A stretch of 64,000 bases of DNA, taken from Moniliophthora roreri (Eukaryota; Basidiomycota; Agaricomycetes; Agaricales; Marasmiaceae). The stretch spans positions 496,001 through 560,000 of the forward strand of contig LATX02000183.1 in NCBI GenBank assembly GCA_001466705.2, read 5' to 3'. Shown here in pieces: positions 47,085-58,800 of the stretch. How positions within the stretch are numbered: position 1 is the first letter of the stretch; each line of letters begins with the position of its first letter. Under the pieces are notes generated by a model, which had not been told where the DNA came from, did not search any database, and saw only the letters and a program-made list of their open reading frames with translations. A program made the translations under genes and the position numbers.

Positions 47085-49426
47085 ATGTCCGTGGCTTCTG
47101 CAAGCGACCTACTCCAGCAAAGCCTTGCTGCCAATCAGACACATCAGCTCGCCCTCACGAAATACGCAGAAAAATTGACAGAGGAACTGAAAGAAATCGA
47201 TGCACTCTTGGCGCGTTTTTCTGTCCTCATCCGACATTTCGTGCGCTGATTGATCCCTCAGTAGAAAGCAGCTGAAGCTGATCAGAACGAAGACGATCAG
47301 TTGGACCACGACATTCAAATCCCTGGATCTATCACTGCAAAGAGTCCTATCAACCCAACTGACTTGTTGAAGAGCGTACGTGAAGTTGAAGATTTCGAGG
47401 ACTCCTTGTCTGAGATGTTGCATTTCAGGAATCCCCATTTTACGAGGAAGCAACGAAGAGACAACGATATGTCAACTTCATCAATGCCAGACCAAGTTTG
47501 CTCCCCTCTTACTCTGGCGGAAACTGTTCTGACGCAAATTATAGTGAAGGCTAAGGAACTTGACGCTTTAGTCGAGGCAGTCAAGAATGAGTTCAGGCGT
47601 TTAAAGGCCATAGAGCACCGGGAAAGGTACTATATTTATTCTCGTTCACGATGGATTGCCAACCCTAGTTGTCGCTTACAAGAGGCCTCGACATCCCAAG
47701 CCGTGACGAACCTGTGGACATGAACGGTGACACTAAAGATATTGACTGGAGAATAGTCGCAGAGAAGGTACGTGCAGTAGATCCCTTCGTTTTTATATAT
47801 CGCTCATACAATTCATTAAGGTGTCAGACGTTTCGAGCATCAAGAGAACTCCAGAAGAATGTAGGGTCAAATGGCTAGGGCATAAACAGCCTCGACTGAA
47901 TCATTCTGAATGGAAGGAGCAAGAACTTGCCAGGCTTCATGCTATCGTGAAGGATCGCCAGTCCAAAGGAAGAGTGGACTGGGTTGAAGTTGCGCGGGCG
48001 CTGGGAGTAAGTGCTTGCTGCTAGAATCGGGCTTTATGCTTACAAATGCGACTTAGACAAATCGCGTTCCTATTGACTGCATGAAGAATGGCCTGCAGCG
48101 TCCCAAACATAACTGGAACGATGAAAGCGACAAAAAGCTATTGGAAGCTGTCCAGCTTTATGGATTGAATAATTGGGGGTTATGTACGTGCTTCATTCGT
48201 CGACCATGTCATTTACTCATTCTTTACAGGTGCACTTCATGTTTCCGAACACTGCTCAGCCAGTCAATGCCAAACCCACTACATTCGAGTTGTCGACCCA
48301 AAGTTAACGAGGGTCGACTGGACCCCGGAGGAGGATGCAAAGCTTCTAGCTGCTGTAACAACATTCGGGACATCATGGGTCGATGTTTGCGCGTTTGTCC
48401 CTGGACGTTCCAACGACCAATGTCGGGAGCGATACCAAACAGCACTCCTAAATGTTACGGGTCGAAAGGGCGGTTTATGGAGTCCGGATGAGGATGCCAA
48501 GTTATTGGAAGGCTTCAACCTGCACGGCAACAAGTGGAAGCTGGTCAGTGCACACATGAATGGCACTCGTAGCGATACTCAGGTAGGTCTTCCAATATGA
48601 TCGGTTTACCATGTCACTGAACCCGTTCAATCAGTGTCGCACTCGGTTTGTCAAGCTGCAGCAAAAAGCTAGCAGCGCAAGGGAGTCTTCCTCGGCTGCT
48701 TCTTCCAGAATGCCCTCAGTAGCTCCGACGTCTACTCCATCTGACCAGGTCTCGTCAGCCAGTACACCGCAACCTGGATCGGCGAACTACGTTCTCAACC
48801 TTTATCCACCCGATCCTTCAGCATCGAGTGCTCCCTCGTCGCAGCCACCCCCACGTCGCAATGTCAAAGGCAAGGAAAAGGCCGTTGCCCCCGAAGATTC
48901 TGGGGATATTACACCTAGCAATACGGATGTAGAAATTTCGAGCACCGCCAAAGGAAAGGGAAAAGCGAGGCCGAAGCCTAGACCAGTACCCAAGCGCAAA
49001 GCAGCCTCAGAATCCGAACCTCTCACTGCCATGGACGTTGATGCCGAGAGTCCGACTACGAAACCGAGGCCGAAGCCCAAATCAATACCGAAACGGAAGG
49101 CCGACAGGAATGCCAATGGTGGTGACATTGCCATGCAGGATCCAGAGATGACTGGTCAGACCTCGTCTGCATCCGCAATTGCAGCTGGGGAAAATCCTCA
49201 AGAGCATATGGAAGTCGATCCTTTGCCAACGCCAACACCGGCGGTCCCGACCCGCAAACGTGGTCGCCCCCGAAAGAGCGAACTTCAGCCTCTACCACCG
49301 GACGAAGGCGCGAGTGCACCACTTCCTCAAGCTCCAGTGTCCACGCCTGCAGTGCCAGCGATGGAGGGCCGTGCTACACGCCAGTCCACACGTCTGTCTG
49401 CTAAAAGGGCAGCAGGTGCCCCATGA
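47085..49426 (+). CDS. Multi-Myb-repeat DNA-binding protein, SNAPC4-like
   Basis: Starts MSVASASDLLQQSLAANQ (ATG 47085). The exons before about 47800 include FYEEATKRQRYVNFINARP joining MKAKELDALVEAVKNEF through a 49-bp intron. Then come Myb repeats: DWRIVAEKVSDVSSIKRT with RVKWLGHKQPRLN, WNDESDKKLLEAVQLYG, VDWTPEEDAKLLAAVTTFGT with SWVDVCAFVPGRSNDQCRERY, and LWSPDEDAKLLEGFNLHG with GTRSDTQCRTRFVK. A half repeat followed by three or four full repeats is the SNAPC4 (SNAP190) plan, the large subunit of the snRNA promoter factor. The C-terminal third is disordered with KRKA repeats and an AT-hook (TRKRGRPRKSE). A Bas1/REB1-type Myb regulator is the alternative. Some early junctions are uncertain. 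Confidence 0.78.
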
Positions 49427-49515
49427 AACTGCCATATCCGCTCCAGTCATGTATATTACATTACATATCGCTCAGCAGTGACTAAATTGTATACTTGCAA
49501 TGCCAGCTACTTTTC

Positions 49516-50531
49516 CTAATGTTTATCCACTCTCCATTTCTTTCGAGGACGTATGTTCACTTCCCAATTAACAATATGCCCCAACAACTCGGCATCCTCT
49601 TGGTTGTCGTTGTCTTCTGTGGCTATCAATAGGTTCTTCAGAGACTCTTGGACGAGACCTGCAGTTTTAAGTTTCTTCTCGAGAGATGGCAATGCAGCTT
49701 TTCTCGGGGGTGAGGCCTGCAAAAGTTAACGAGTTAGTCAACATCAAGTGAGTAGATGATAACCACCGTACCGGAGTCTGAAGATACGTGTGCTTAGGAG
49801 GAAGGCTCGGATATGTGTTAGGCAGGGTACGGATTGTCGCGGGTATAATTTGAGGTACATCCTCGTCATCTGAAGGCAACAGCTCTGGGGACGGCGAACG
49901 CGATTCCAGTGGAACTAACGCGGACGGTTGAACCGTTTCGGGTGCTTCTAGAATAGAAGGAACACAGGTTAGAAGCTGAAGAATGGAAATGGACGGTTAT
50001 CGACACTCACTGCGTTTCCTCTTCATCGTCTTCGCTTTGACAGCACGTAGCTGCTCCGTTGAAAGACCATAATCATCACAGGTGCGTAGCAGGTCTGTAG
50101 CAACAGGTCCAGATCGATTTGAGAGATCTGCATATTCATGTGCTCGTTGGTATAGCCTCTGAACAACTGGGTACTGTCAACCTTATTTTCTTTTGGTAAA
50201 GTTCAAACTCACAAGCCACCACCTCTTTCTCCAATCTCTCCACCGCTGCAGGCTGAGCCCCATCAAAATGAGCACCCTTAAGCTCGGAAGAGATGAGTTT
50301 GCGAATACAATTCGAGGCTATTTCTGGTGTGACAGCAGGTTGGACGGGTGATGGTGGTCGGGGCGGTTCCTGGGGCTGTTGTTGAGCTTGGAGTTGAAGA
50401 TGTGGAAAGGTAGGGTAGTATGGTGCTGGCGGTTTTTGGACATTTGTAGATGCAGCAGCTGTCGTCTGTGCTGTGAGGTTTGTGAATGCGCTTGCTGGTA
50501 TGATTGGGTATGGGTTTATCGAGGTTGACAT
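49516..50531 (-). CDS. TAF8: TFIID subunit TAF8
   Basis: Starts MSTSINPYPIIPASAF, then a Gln/Pro-rich stretch. The histone-fold region reads IASNCIRKLISSELKG, AAVERLEKEVVAFVQRLYQR, ADLSNRSGPVATDLLRTCDDYGL; the exon junction between VVA and FVQ was found by frame. The TAF8 C-terminal motif follows, YPSLPPKHTYLQTP, which is the binding segment for TAF2/TAF10. TAF8 pairs with TAF10 and carries it into TFIID. The final exon is SPPRKAALPSLEKKLKT. The gene is divergent from FMN1 with 135 bp between start codons. Confidence 0.88.
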
Positions 50532-50666
50532 GGTCGACGTCGTTAAGAAAGGGCAGAGGCACGCGTCCGAAGTGTTCGGCTACAAATCCACAATGTCCGA
50601 TGCCGACTCTACCCTGGTGTTCTGACTCTTCCTCTCCTTTTATCCCTTCCCACTAGACAAGACAAA

Positions 50667-51428
50667 ATGTCTGACGACGTTGCGACGAAAAGCCCTCAAC
50701 CACCTGCAGCACCCTTCCAAACTGAAGAGAAACACCGTTCTCGCCCGGAGATCGTTGGACCAGAATCACCAGAATCACCTTATCCCATTCGTTTGGCTGG
50801 TGCTATACAGAAGGGGTTTGGGAGAGGTGGAAAGGATCTTGGTTGTCCCACCGGTACGCTTATCGTTTAGCAGTAAGGGTGTCGTAGACGCAATCTTTAT
50901 GATTTGCAGCCAACTTGCCGGATGAAGCGGTAGAAAATCTAGGATCTCAAGTGAAGACTGGTGTTTACTATGGCTATGCTCAAGTGTTACCTTCACCGGA
51001 CAAGATAGATGAACAGGATGAGAGCGTAGGGAGGGTCTTGCCCATGGTGATGAGTATCGGATGGAACCCATACTACAAGAATGAACGACTGACCACAGTA
51101 TGAATCTTCTACATACATCCGTTTACTTCCCTGTACTGATGGGTTTACAGGAGGTGCATATCATGCATGAATTCAAACATGATTTTTATGGTTGCGAAGT
51201 TAGAGCAATAGTTTTGGGCTATATTCGGCCTGAGCTAGATTATACCTCCCTAGGTAAATCCCTCAGTCCTATAACTGCTTTGTTATTATTGTTGACTGAA
51301 ACAATATTGCAGAAGCATTGATAGAAGATATTGACACAGACAAGCGTGTAGCATTGAACTCCCTCAATCGGCCAGAGTATCAGAGATACACGTATGACTC
51401 GCATTTTGTATTGCCCAGTAAATCGTAG
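50667..51428 (+). CDS. FMN1: Riboflavin kinase
   Basis: Converts riboflavin and ATP to FMN. Exons read [18 protein letters not shown], then [13 protein letters not shown] across an intron (PTAN is the nucleotide-binding motif), [68 protein letters not shown] and [18 protein letters not shown]. The length (about 190 residues) and the order match the single-domain fungal enzyme. I chose the stop at 51426-51428, which gives the tail [11 protein letters not shown]; a splice donor 27 bp before it is also possible but gives a less plausible end. Confidence 0.92.
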
Positions 51429-51636
51429 AGTCGGATGGACCAACCTAGATTATGGTGCTGTATGTTACAGGTGCAATTGCATATATCGCGAGTGCTAGAG
51501 AACGCGGTCGTGGTGGTTGGTGCGAAAGTAATGCTAATCACGCGCAGAGCTCGGTGAGTACCATGTACAACCCGTCACGACCTGTCGAGAATGTGAGTCG
51601 TAGTCTATGCGCCAGACGCGAAATGTCACATACAAA

Positions 51637-52299
51637 TTATCGGTACTTTGGTTTCTGACTTCTGGTACCTCCAATTTTAATTGGCGTCCTATCCGTAATT
51701 GTGATAATCAACGGTCGGACATATTCACCCTCTGAAAGCTGCAGAGCCTTCTCCATAGCATCTCTACCCATTCCAAAACCCTTGAGATACAATTCTATGT
51801 AAAACGGTCCTTCCTTCTTCGCGACTTCCTCAATCGTTTTGAACGTCCGTACAGCGCATTGATATCCAGCCTCAAAGGACTCTCTGTTATGCTTCTTGTA
51901 GCCAACAGAGCCTCCAGAGTTCCATGCTATCGTGTCACCGTTTGGTTTGGTGAAGGTGACGATAGTACTGGTACGCTGCGACGAGCAGTGTAGACGATAT
52001 CTTGGTCTTTCGTATGCAAGACCCATAGAAGGAGCAGAGGAACTCGGCGGCGAGGGCACTGAAGGCGACAAAGGTGGCCCCTCCAAATCGTCAAGTAAAT
52101 CGCTGGCGGTTGAATTTCGCGTTTGTCCAAAGACGGACATACGACGCGGGTTTCGAGGTTGGGAGTCTACGCGGGGAGTCGAGGTAGTGGTTTGGCTGAA
52201 AACATTGCGGAGGGGAGCATTCTGTGAGTAATTAGCAGCAGCTAGGGGTGTTTTTGTGACAACCTGGAGAGTCGACCGCCATGCACGTAGACCGAGCAT
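51637..52299 (-). CDS. MRPS18: Mitochondrial small-subunit ribosomal protein uS11m
   Basis: Intronless. ATG at 52299 (MLGLRAWRSTLQVVTK) gives an Arg/Thr-rich presequence. A disordered linker with SPPSSSAPS runs to about residue 115. The uS11 fold follows: RTSTIVTFTKPNGDTIAW, NSGGSVGYKKHNRESFEAG, FYIELYLKGFGMGRDAM, ITDRTPIKIGGTRSQKP and the basic end KYR. The protein binds the mitochondrial 16S-like rRNA of the small subunit. It is divergent from QCR9, with 127 bp between start codons. Confidence 0.9.
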   Translation of the reverse strand: MLGLRAWRSTLQVVTKTPLAAANYSQNAPLRNVFSQTTTSTPRVDSQPRNPRRMSVFGQTRNSTASDLLDDLEGPPLSPSVPSPPSSSAPSMGLAYERPRYRLHCSSQRTSTIVTFTKPNGDTIAWNSGGSVGYKKHNRESFEAGYQCAVRTFKTIEEVAKKEGPFYIELYLKGFGMGRDAMEKALQLSEGEYVRPLIITITDRTPIKIGGTRSQKPKYR

Positions 52300-52426
52300 T
52301 TGGTGGTAGAAGTGAAAAAGTTGCAGACGCGAGCGTTGGGTATTGGGTTGTTTGGCTTGGCCAATCATCGGACACGAGCGGAACGCAGGCGGCAACAGTT
52401 TTGCTCATCGTCCACCACATTCAACC
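52300..52426. promoter_or_regulatory. Bidirectional promoter of uS11m and QCR9
   Basis: 127 bp. Both genes serve mitochondrial energy production. No TATA box seen. Confidence 0.5.
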
Positions 52427-52775
52427 ATGGCAGTAAGTCACTGTTTGCCTTGATATCTCTCGCAAATTTTCATTTTCTGTGCTGTAGCTCGCAAATGCAT
52501 TGTACAGCACCATCTTCAAGCGCAACAGTATGAGATTTGCCCAAAAGAAGTTCAGACAACATTGCTCATCTGCCCTTTAGGCGTCTACGTTGCTACCGTC
52601 TTCTCCGCTGCTTTTGCTTTCGGAATCTCGTTTGATAGTGGAGTAACCTCTTTCTGGGATAAATGGAATGCAGGGGTGAGTTGTGGTCGATACTTCTATA
52701 GAAAAGCACGGCTAATGACCGGTTCAGAAACAATGGAAAGACATTCGTCACAAATACATTCAAGGCGAAGATTAG
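52427..52775 (+). CDS. QCR9: Ubiquinol-cytochrome c reductase subunit 9
   Basis: Four tiny exons encode about 62 residues, too short for routine ORF calling. Exon 1 holds only MA, then LANALYSTIFKRN, SVYVATVFSAAFAFGISFD, SGVTSFWDKWNAG and KQWKDIRHKYIQGED. This is the complex III subunit that has one membrane helix (residues of about 18-38) and helps seat the Rieske protein. Introns were placed by frame: GCA|GTAAGT, AACA|GTATGA, and GGG|GTGAGT. Divergent from uS11m. Confidence 0.92.
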
Positions 52776-52889
52776 ACTCGCCATTGTCATCAAAATGGAG
52801 CTTTAGATGAGGCACCTTGAGCGGTGTTTATGTGCATAACATTAATGCAAGCTATAATATGGTGGATGTGTATAAATGAAAGTACACAT

Positions 52890-54258
52890 TCAGGATTTTT
52901 CTAGATCCTCCGCAGGTTCTAAAGCCTGTCTTCTCGACTTATTCACCTTCATTGTCTCCTTATACTTGTCCTTCAACCGGTGTACGTCCTCGTTCCCGAC
53001 CCATTCACCATCAATGACACTCCAGGTCTTACCGTCAGCCTGGCCCTTGGGTATCTTCAATTTCCATCCTCTCCTCTGCTTCAGATGACCGACATATCCG
53101 ACCTCAGACCGACTTCGTCTGATGATAAGCTCTTCCTTGATATCTTCCTTCGAGAGCGTGGAAAGGAGATGTGCTGGGAGACCTTTCCGCATGCGCTTCC
53201 GAGTAGACTTCAGGACCTCCCCTCGTCTTTCTCTTTCACGCTCGTCAGTCTTGTGAGCAATCTTCTTTCTCCTTGCCTCCCGAGCCTTCTCGATCAATTC
53301 CTCAGGGTACGGTCGAGTATACTTGTTCGTCTCCTGACGAAGTTTAGTGTGTATAGTGTTCGAAGCATCAAACAGTGGTGTTACTGCCAAGCATCAGCAC
53401 GGTAAAATATCTTGAATGGGAGAAAAGAACTTGCGCCAATCTCTAGCTGCTTCCCCATTCCAGACTTTTGCTTTAAGGCCTAACAGTCCTTTTTCGAAAG
53501 CCTTTTCCTCGAATACCAAGGCTTTGTATTCTGCTATCTCGTTGACCTTCATGAAACGCCGTTCTTTAGTTTTCATGCGTTTGATGATAATACTACTGAT
53601 GCTTGGGTGTTGAGGTCTCATTCGGAGCATAGGCCGGTTGTATTGTGTTGCGGGGATGAGGCTACCTGTTAATATGGGGCGGTTCTTGAGATGGTGCTGC
53701 CATGCCTACTAAAGGAATAAGCGTGTGAATGTCAATAAGATGAGAGGCCTACCAGCTCATCATCAAGCATTTTGCTCAAGTGCTCCTGCTCGATTTTAGA
53801 TTCGATGCAGCGGTCATACCGCTGTAAAACAGCCTGCCATTTTGCATCACCAGCTCGGGCTTGTTGAAATATATTCAACCACTGCGAAAGTACATGAGTA
53901 CGACCAAAGGACTGGGCAATGGTTCGTAACGCACTTTATAGCCTGTCTCTAAAGCCTGCTTGGTCTGGGTTGTGCTGGTCAAGTGCTGGTGCTTCCTGAA
54001 CAACTTTCTAATTCGGAAGCGGATCTGATCTACCAGAGCTCAGTCAAAGGCATATCCTTAGATACATGTATGTTTTCGCACATTCTCTGTAGGAGCTGCT
54101 TTCAAAAGGTGTCGGTACAGATGCACAGTTGGTAGTTTATGCGCTGCAAGCCTCCAAAACGGAACCGTTGGTCGAACGCGTCGTAAAGGAGAGATGAGAT
54201 TGGTAAGATTGGCACGGAAAGCTAAGGATTCGGAGCTGGGTATCGGTAAGGCATTCAT
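52890..54258 (-). CDS. LYR-motif mitochondrial protein with a long C-terminal domain
   Basis: The N-terminus (MNALPIPSSESLAFRANL to FWRLAAHKLPTVHLYRHLLK) carries a presequence and LYRHLLK, the LYR motif of complex1_LYR proteins. The second exon reads QIRFRIRKLFRKHQHLTS, and then ARAGDAKWQAVLQRYD, the usual LYR-domain helices. The rest (HHLKNRPILTGSLIPATQYN, LFDASNTIHTKLRQETN, RPYPEELIEKAREARRKK, SRSEVGYVGHLKQRRGW) is a basic C-terminal region I do not recognise. LYR proteins serve in Fe-S transfer, complex I assembly or mitoribosome assembly together with acyl carrier protein. The first and last junctions are not resolved (a 36-bp intron would be needed at about 54042), so the structure is provisional. 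Confidence 0.55.
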
Positions 54259-54377
54259 GAAGGTGCAGTCAGAAGAAACTTTTTTGAGTGGACACGTGCT
54301 GACGGATCGCGAAACGCGAGAGGTGGAACATTACGTCACTACACATTCCTACAAGTGGTACGACGACCTCGACAGCC

Positions 54378-57300
54378 ATGGCTGTCGACGAATTTACACT
54401 GGCTATGGACCAGGAACCAAGATGTTCGATGAGAGATAGCTGCGGCAAGAAGGGTATATTTGGGAGAGACTTGCCTTGTCCTTATGATGGGCCCCCACAG
54501 GAGGTGCGTATCACAGCCCCAGTGTCCTTGAGGTACTGATCTGACACTTGCTCTTCCTCACAGCCAGACGACAGGCAGCACCTTGTGGATATATGTGGGC
54601 CTGAATTTGCAGAAGGTCCAACCTGTTGTACAACAGCTCAGGTGGATGAACTTGCGAAAAACTTTCAACAAGTGGAACCAATTATTTCACCATGTCCCGC
54701 ATGCCGGAACAACTTTCGGTCGTTTTTCTGCACATTCACCTGTTCACCCTACCAAGCGGCCTTCTTAAACATCACTTCAACCCAAGAAAGTTCATCCGGG
54801 AGAGAGGCAGTCGAGTCGGCAGATTTCTTCGTGGGGGAGAGATATGGGACAGGTTTCTTCGATAGTTGTAAAGACCTCAAGCTAGGTGCAGCTTCCGACT
54901 TTGTCATGGATGTTATATTTGGTGGGGCGAAGGACTATCCTTCATTTCTCAAGTTCCTTGGAGACAAATCGGACACTGGAAGCCCATTCCAAATCAACTT
55001 CCCGCCAGCCAATACGACACCATCCGATTTGACAGCTTTAGACCCGCCAGCACGAAATTGCTACGACAGCGAACTTGCTAGCAGGTGCTCATGCATCGAT
55101 TGTAGTGATGTGTGTCCGACTCTACCCCCACAGTCACCACCCAATGGGCCACCCATTTGCCACGTCGGGTTGCTTCCCTGTCTTTCATTCATCCTTATAC
55201 TGGCGTATGGACTTGCTGTTCTAGGATTCGGTATTGGATTTGTTGTGGAGAGGACCATTCGAAGACGGAGAGAGCGGATGTACGAGCGTGTAGCCCTTTC
55301 GGCGGAAACCAACTCGCTGTCCTCACCACGTATACATACACGCGGTCTCGTTGGTGCCGGCTCACTAGCCCAGTACGTGGACGAGGACTCTCAACCTGCC
55401 TCTCGTGATTTTGGACGTAATCTTTTGGACCCCGTAGAAACGGTGCAACCGCGCCAATACAAGCTCAACAACATCTTACGTCGGTTCTTCTATCGACTCG
55501 GATTATGGACATCCACAAAACCGTTCCTTACATTTGCTGTGGTGTTTCTCATTATGGGTTTGTTGAATATCGGGTGGAAGAAGTTTGAGGTCGAAACGGA
55601 TCCGGTTCGGTTGTGGGTTGCCAAAACAAGTGAATCGAGGCAGCAGAAGGAGTTCTTTGACGAGAACTTTGGTCCGTTCTACCGGCCGCAGCAGATATTC
55701 ATTACGTCCGCCCCATCTCCTACTACGAACGAGAAACCACCGGTGTTGTCGTACGAGCACCTAAAGTACTGGTTCAAAGTAGAGAAGGACATACGCAACC
55801 TCAAGTCTGAACCAAACGGGTATACGTTGAGAGACGTATGCTTTAAGCCAGCTGGACCCCGAGGAGCATGTGTGGTCCAGTCTGTAGCGGCATGGTTCGG
55901 AAACGATTTCGATGACTACGACGAGGATACTTGGGCGGGACAACTTGAACACTGCGCTGCATACCCCACCGACTGTCTACCTGACTTCCAGCAACCCCTT
56001 AAGCCCGTTAATGTGCTTGGTGGTATTCCAAAGAACGAGTCAGTCCTGAATTCGGAGGCTATAGTCGTAACATACGTCGTATCAGACTCTTTGGACATTG
56101 AGATCCAAGCAAAGGCACTGGAATGGGAGAGGTCGTTGAGGGAGTATTTGGTCAATCTCAGCGAAAGGATTGAAGCAGAGGCTGGGTTAAGGATTGCATT
56201 TTCAACGGGAGTTTCCCTTGAAGAGGAAATCAACAAGAGTACGAATACAGATGTCAAGATCGTCGTATTGTCATACCTAGCCATGTTCCTATATGTCTCG
56301 TTGACGTTGGGAAATGGCTCTGTTTCGCCTGGAGAGGAGAGTCTGGGTTCTTCGCTGCTACGATGGGCGAAGAACTTCCCAAAACTGTTTTCAAGATCCG
56401 GTTCCTCCTCTTCTGCGCTTTCGGTGGATTCTCGTTCTGCACCCCGACTTTTCCCGAGATTCCCTTCCAGCTTGTTTACTGGCTCAAAGTTCACACTTGG
56501 ACTATTCGGTATAGCGTTGGTTATCCTTTCCGTATCAACATCGGTTGGATTCTTCTCCTTGTGCGGTGTCAAGGTGACACTCATCATTGCAGAGGTTATT
56601 CCCTTCCTCGTACTCGCCGTTGGTGTTGATAATGTCTTTATCCTCGTTCATGAACTCGATAGGCAGAATCTACTCCACGGACCTAACGCCGCCATGCAAG
56701 CACATCATCACCCGTCCTCACGCGGGGCCCTGTCCCCGACCAATAGCTCACACCGGTCTCCATTTGGGAACGGTTCGTCCTCAACGCACGAGGACGATGC
56801 CGATGTCGCATCAATGCCGCTATTCCTGTCAGCTGAAGAGAGAGTTGCACGTACCCTCGCTCGCATGGGACCCTCGATTCTCCTCAGCACAATCACAGAG
56901 ACAACTGCCTTCTTCCTTGGAGCATTGGTACCCATGCCAGCAGTCCGAAATTTTGCATTGTACGCTGCTGGAAGCGTGTTTATCAATGCAATGCTTCAGG
57001 TCACTGTGTTCATGTCTGCGCTACTGTTGGACTTGAAGAGGGTAGAGGCTAGTAGGGTCGACTGCTTCCCATGCATACGACTACCTTCTAGAATTGCGTT
57101 GGTTGATGCGCCGCCAAGCGGAAGCGGAATTGGTAGACTTGCGAGGTTGATTCGGAGATATTATGCTCCGTGGTTGTTGAAGCCTACTGTGAAGGCTGCG
57201 GTGCTCGTTATGTTCTCGGGTCTTTTCATTGTCTCGGTGATTATGATTCAGTATTTGAAACTTGGACTTGGTAAGTCAGATATATGCAATCCTTGCACGT

Positions 57301-58746
57301 ATAGCTGACACTCAGGCAGACCAGAAGCTGGCCTTGCCATCCGAGTCCTATCTGGTAAACTATTTCGACCACATGGCCGCGTACCTCGAGGTGGGACCCC
57401 CTGTCTATTTCGTCTCAAGAAACGTGGATACCACACAACGAACGGGTCAGCAAGCGCTCTGTGGGCGTTTTACCACTTGTCAACCATATTCCCTAGCCAA
57501 CATCCTCGAAGTCGAGCGACAACGCAAAGAATCATCATTCATTAGCGAGCCTACTGCGTCATGGATTGACGACTTCTTCGCGTGGTTGAACCCAGATCAG
57601 GAACAATGCTGTCGTGTCCGTAAGGGGGATCCATCAATGTTCTGCACTCCACGCGATCGCGATAGTCTTTGCCGACCATGCTTCGAAGGAAGAGAGCCGG
57701 CTTGGAATATCACCATGAAGGGTTTGCCTGAAGGAGAAGAGTTTATGACATACCTTAAACGCTGGTTGGAATCGCCTACGAATGAAGATTGTCCCGTTGC
57801 TGGGAAAGCATCCTTCGGTACAGCGCTATCTCTAGATTCCGAAGGAAATTCGGTCACCGCATCGCACTTCCGTACCTTCCATTCACCGTTAAAGACTCAG
57901 GATGATTTTATCAACTCATTCGAGGCTGCACATCGGGTTGCTCAGGAGATATCCGATTACACTGGAACCGACGTCTTTCCATACTCACTGCACTACGTCT
58001 TTTTCGACCAATACGCCCATATCATCGCGATGACCCAGGAAGTTCTCGGCCTTGGTTTAGCCGCAGTCCTACTGGTTACAGCGATTTTGCTTGGTTCCTG
58101 GCGTACTGGGATGATTGTGACTGGCGTGGTTGGGTTGACAGTCGTCAGCGTCATGGGAGTCATGGCGCTATGGGGTATAATGCTGAATGCAATCAGCTTG
58201 GTGAACTTGGTCATTTCGTTGGGTATTGCCGTTGAGTTCTGTGCGCACGTGGCGAGGGCATTCATGAACGCTGGATCTGGGGTAACTTTAGAAGTGGGAC
58301 ATCCTGCTGGACAAAAGGAGAGAGACGAAAGGATGTGGACGGCATTGGTGGATGTGGGGCCGTCTGTTTTGTCTGGGATCACCTTTACGAAGCTTATTGG
58401 GATGTGCGTTCTTGCATTGACAAGGTCCAAACTGCTTGAGGTAAGTCAACCTGTCTCTCTTGTGGGTTCTGGCTAAATTGACTCCTTCAGATTTACTATT
58501 TCCGGATGTGGTTGACGCTCATCATATCGGGCGCTTTGCATGGACTGGTGCTACTACCAGTCGTTCTCAGCATTGCGGGAGGTGCAGGATTTCCCATGCA
58601 GGAAGTAGATGAGGAATGGATGTCAAATGTTATGAGACACGATTATGAATATGCGTAAGTGGCGCAGTCATCTGTGAGTGAACGATACTAAATGTATTGC
58701 TTGCAGGCCATTCCTCACGGATGCTGATTCCGTGGCGAGCGAGTGA
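54378..58746 (+). CDS. NCR1: NPC1/NCR1 lysosomal-vacuolar sterol transporter
   Basis: About 1,390 residues in five exons, the second very long (about 54564 to 57270). N-terminal Cys-rich domain: RCSMRDSCGKKGIFG, LPCPYDGPPQE, CPACRNNFRSFFCTFTCSP. A first membrane helix (LSFILILAYGLAVLGFGIG) precedes basic RRRRERMYER. The sterol-sensing domain is at about 56470-57020 (LGLFGIALVILSVSTSVGFF, VTLIIAEVIPFLVLAVGVDN, ITETTAFFLGALVPMPAVRN). The C-terminal membrane half is at about 58000-58660. Small exons end YAPFLTDADSVASE. It moves sterol out of the vacuole membrane system. The start is provisional: ATG at 54378 gives MAVDEFTLAMDQEP with no signal peptide, although NPC1 proteins need one. Confidence 0.94.
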
Positions 58747-58800
58747 ACGACGAGCGTACAACAAATTTGTCGGTTTACTGATGTGAATACATCCAAACTT

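Noticed and set aside
51452..51658. Short plus-strand ORF after FMN1
   Set aside because: It lies in the FMN1 3' flank; joining it to FMN1 gives a C-terminus unlike riboflavin kinases.
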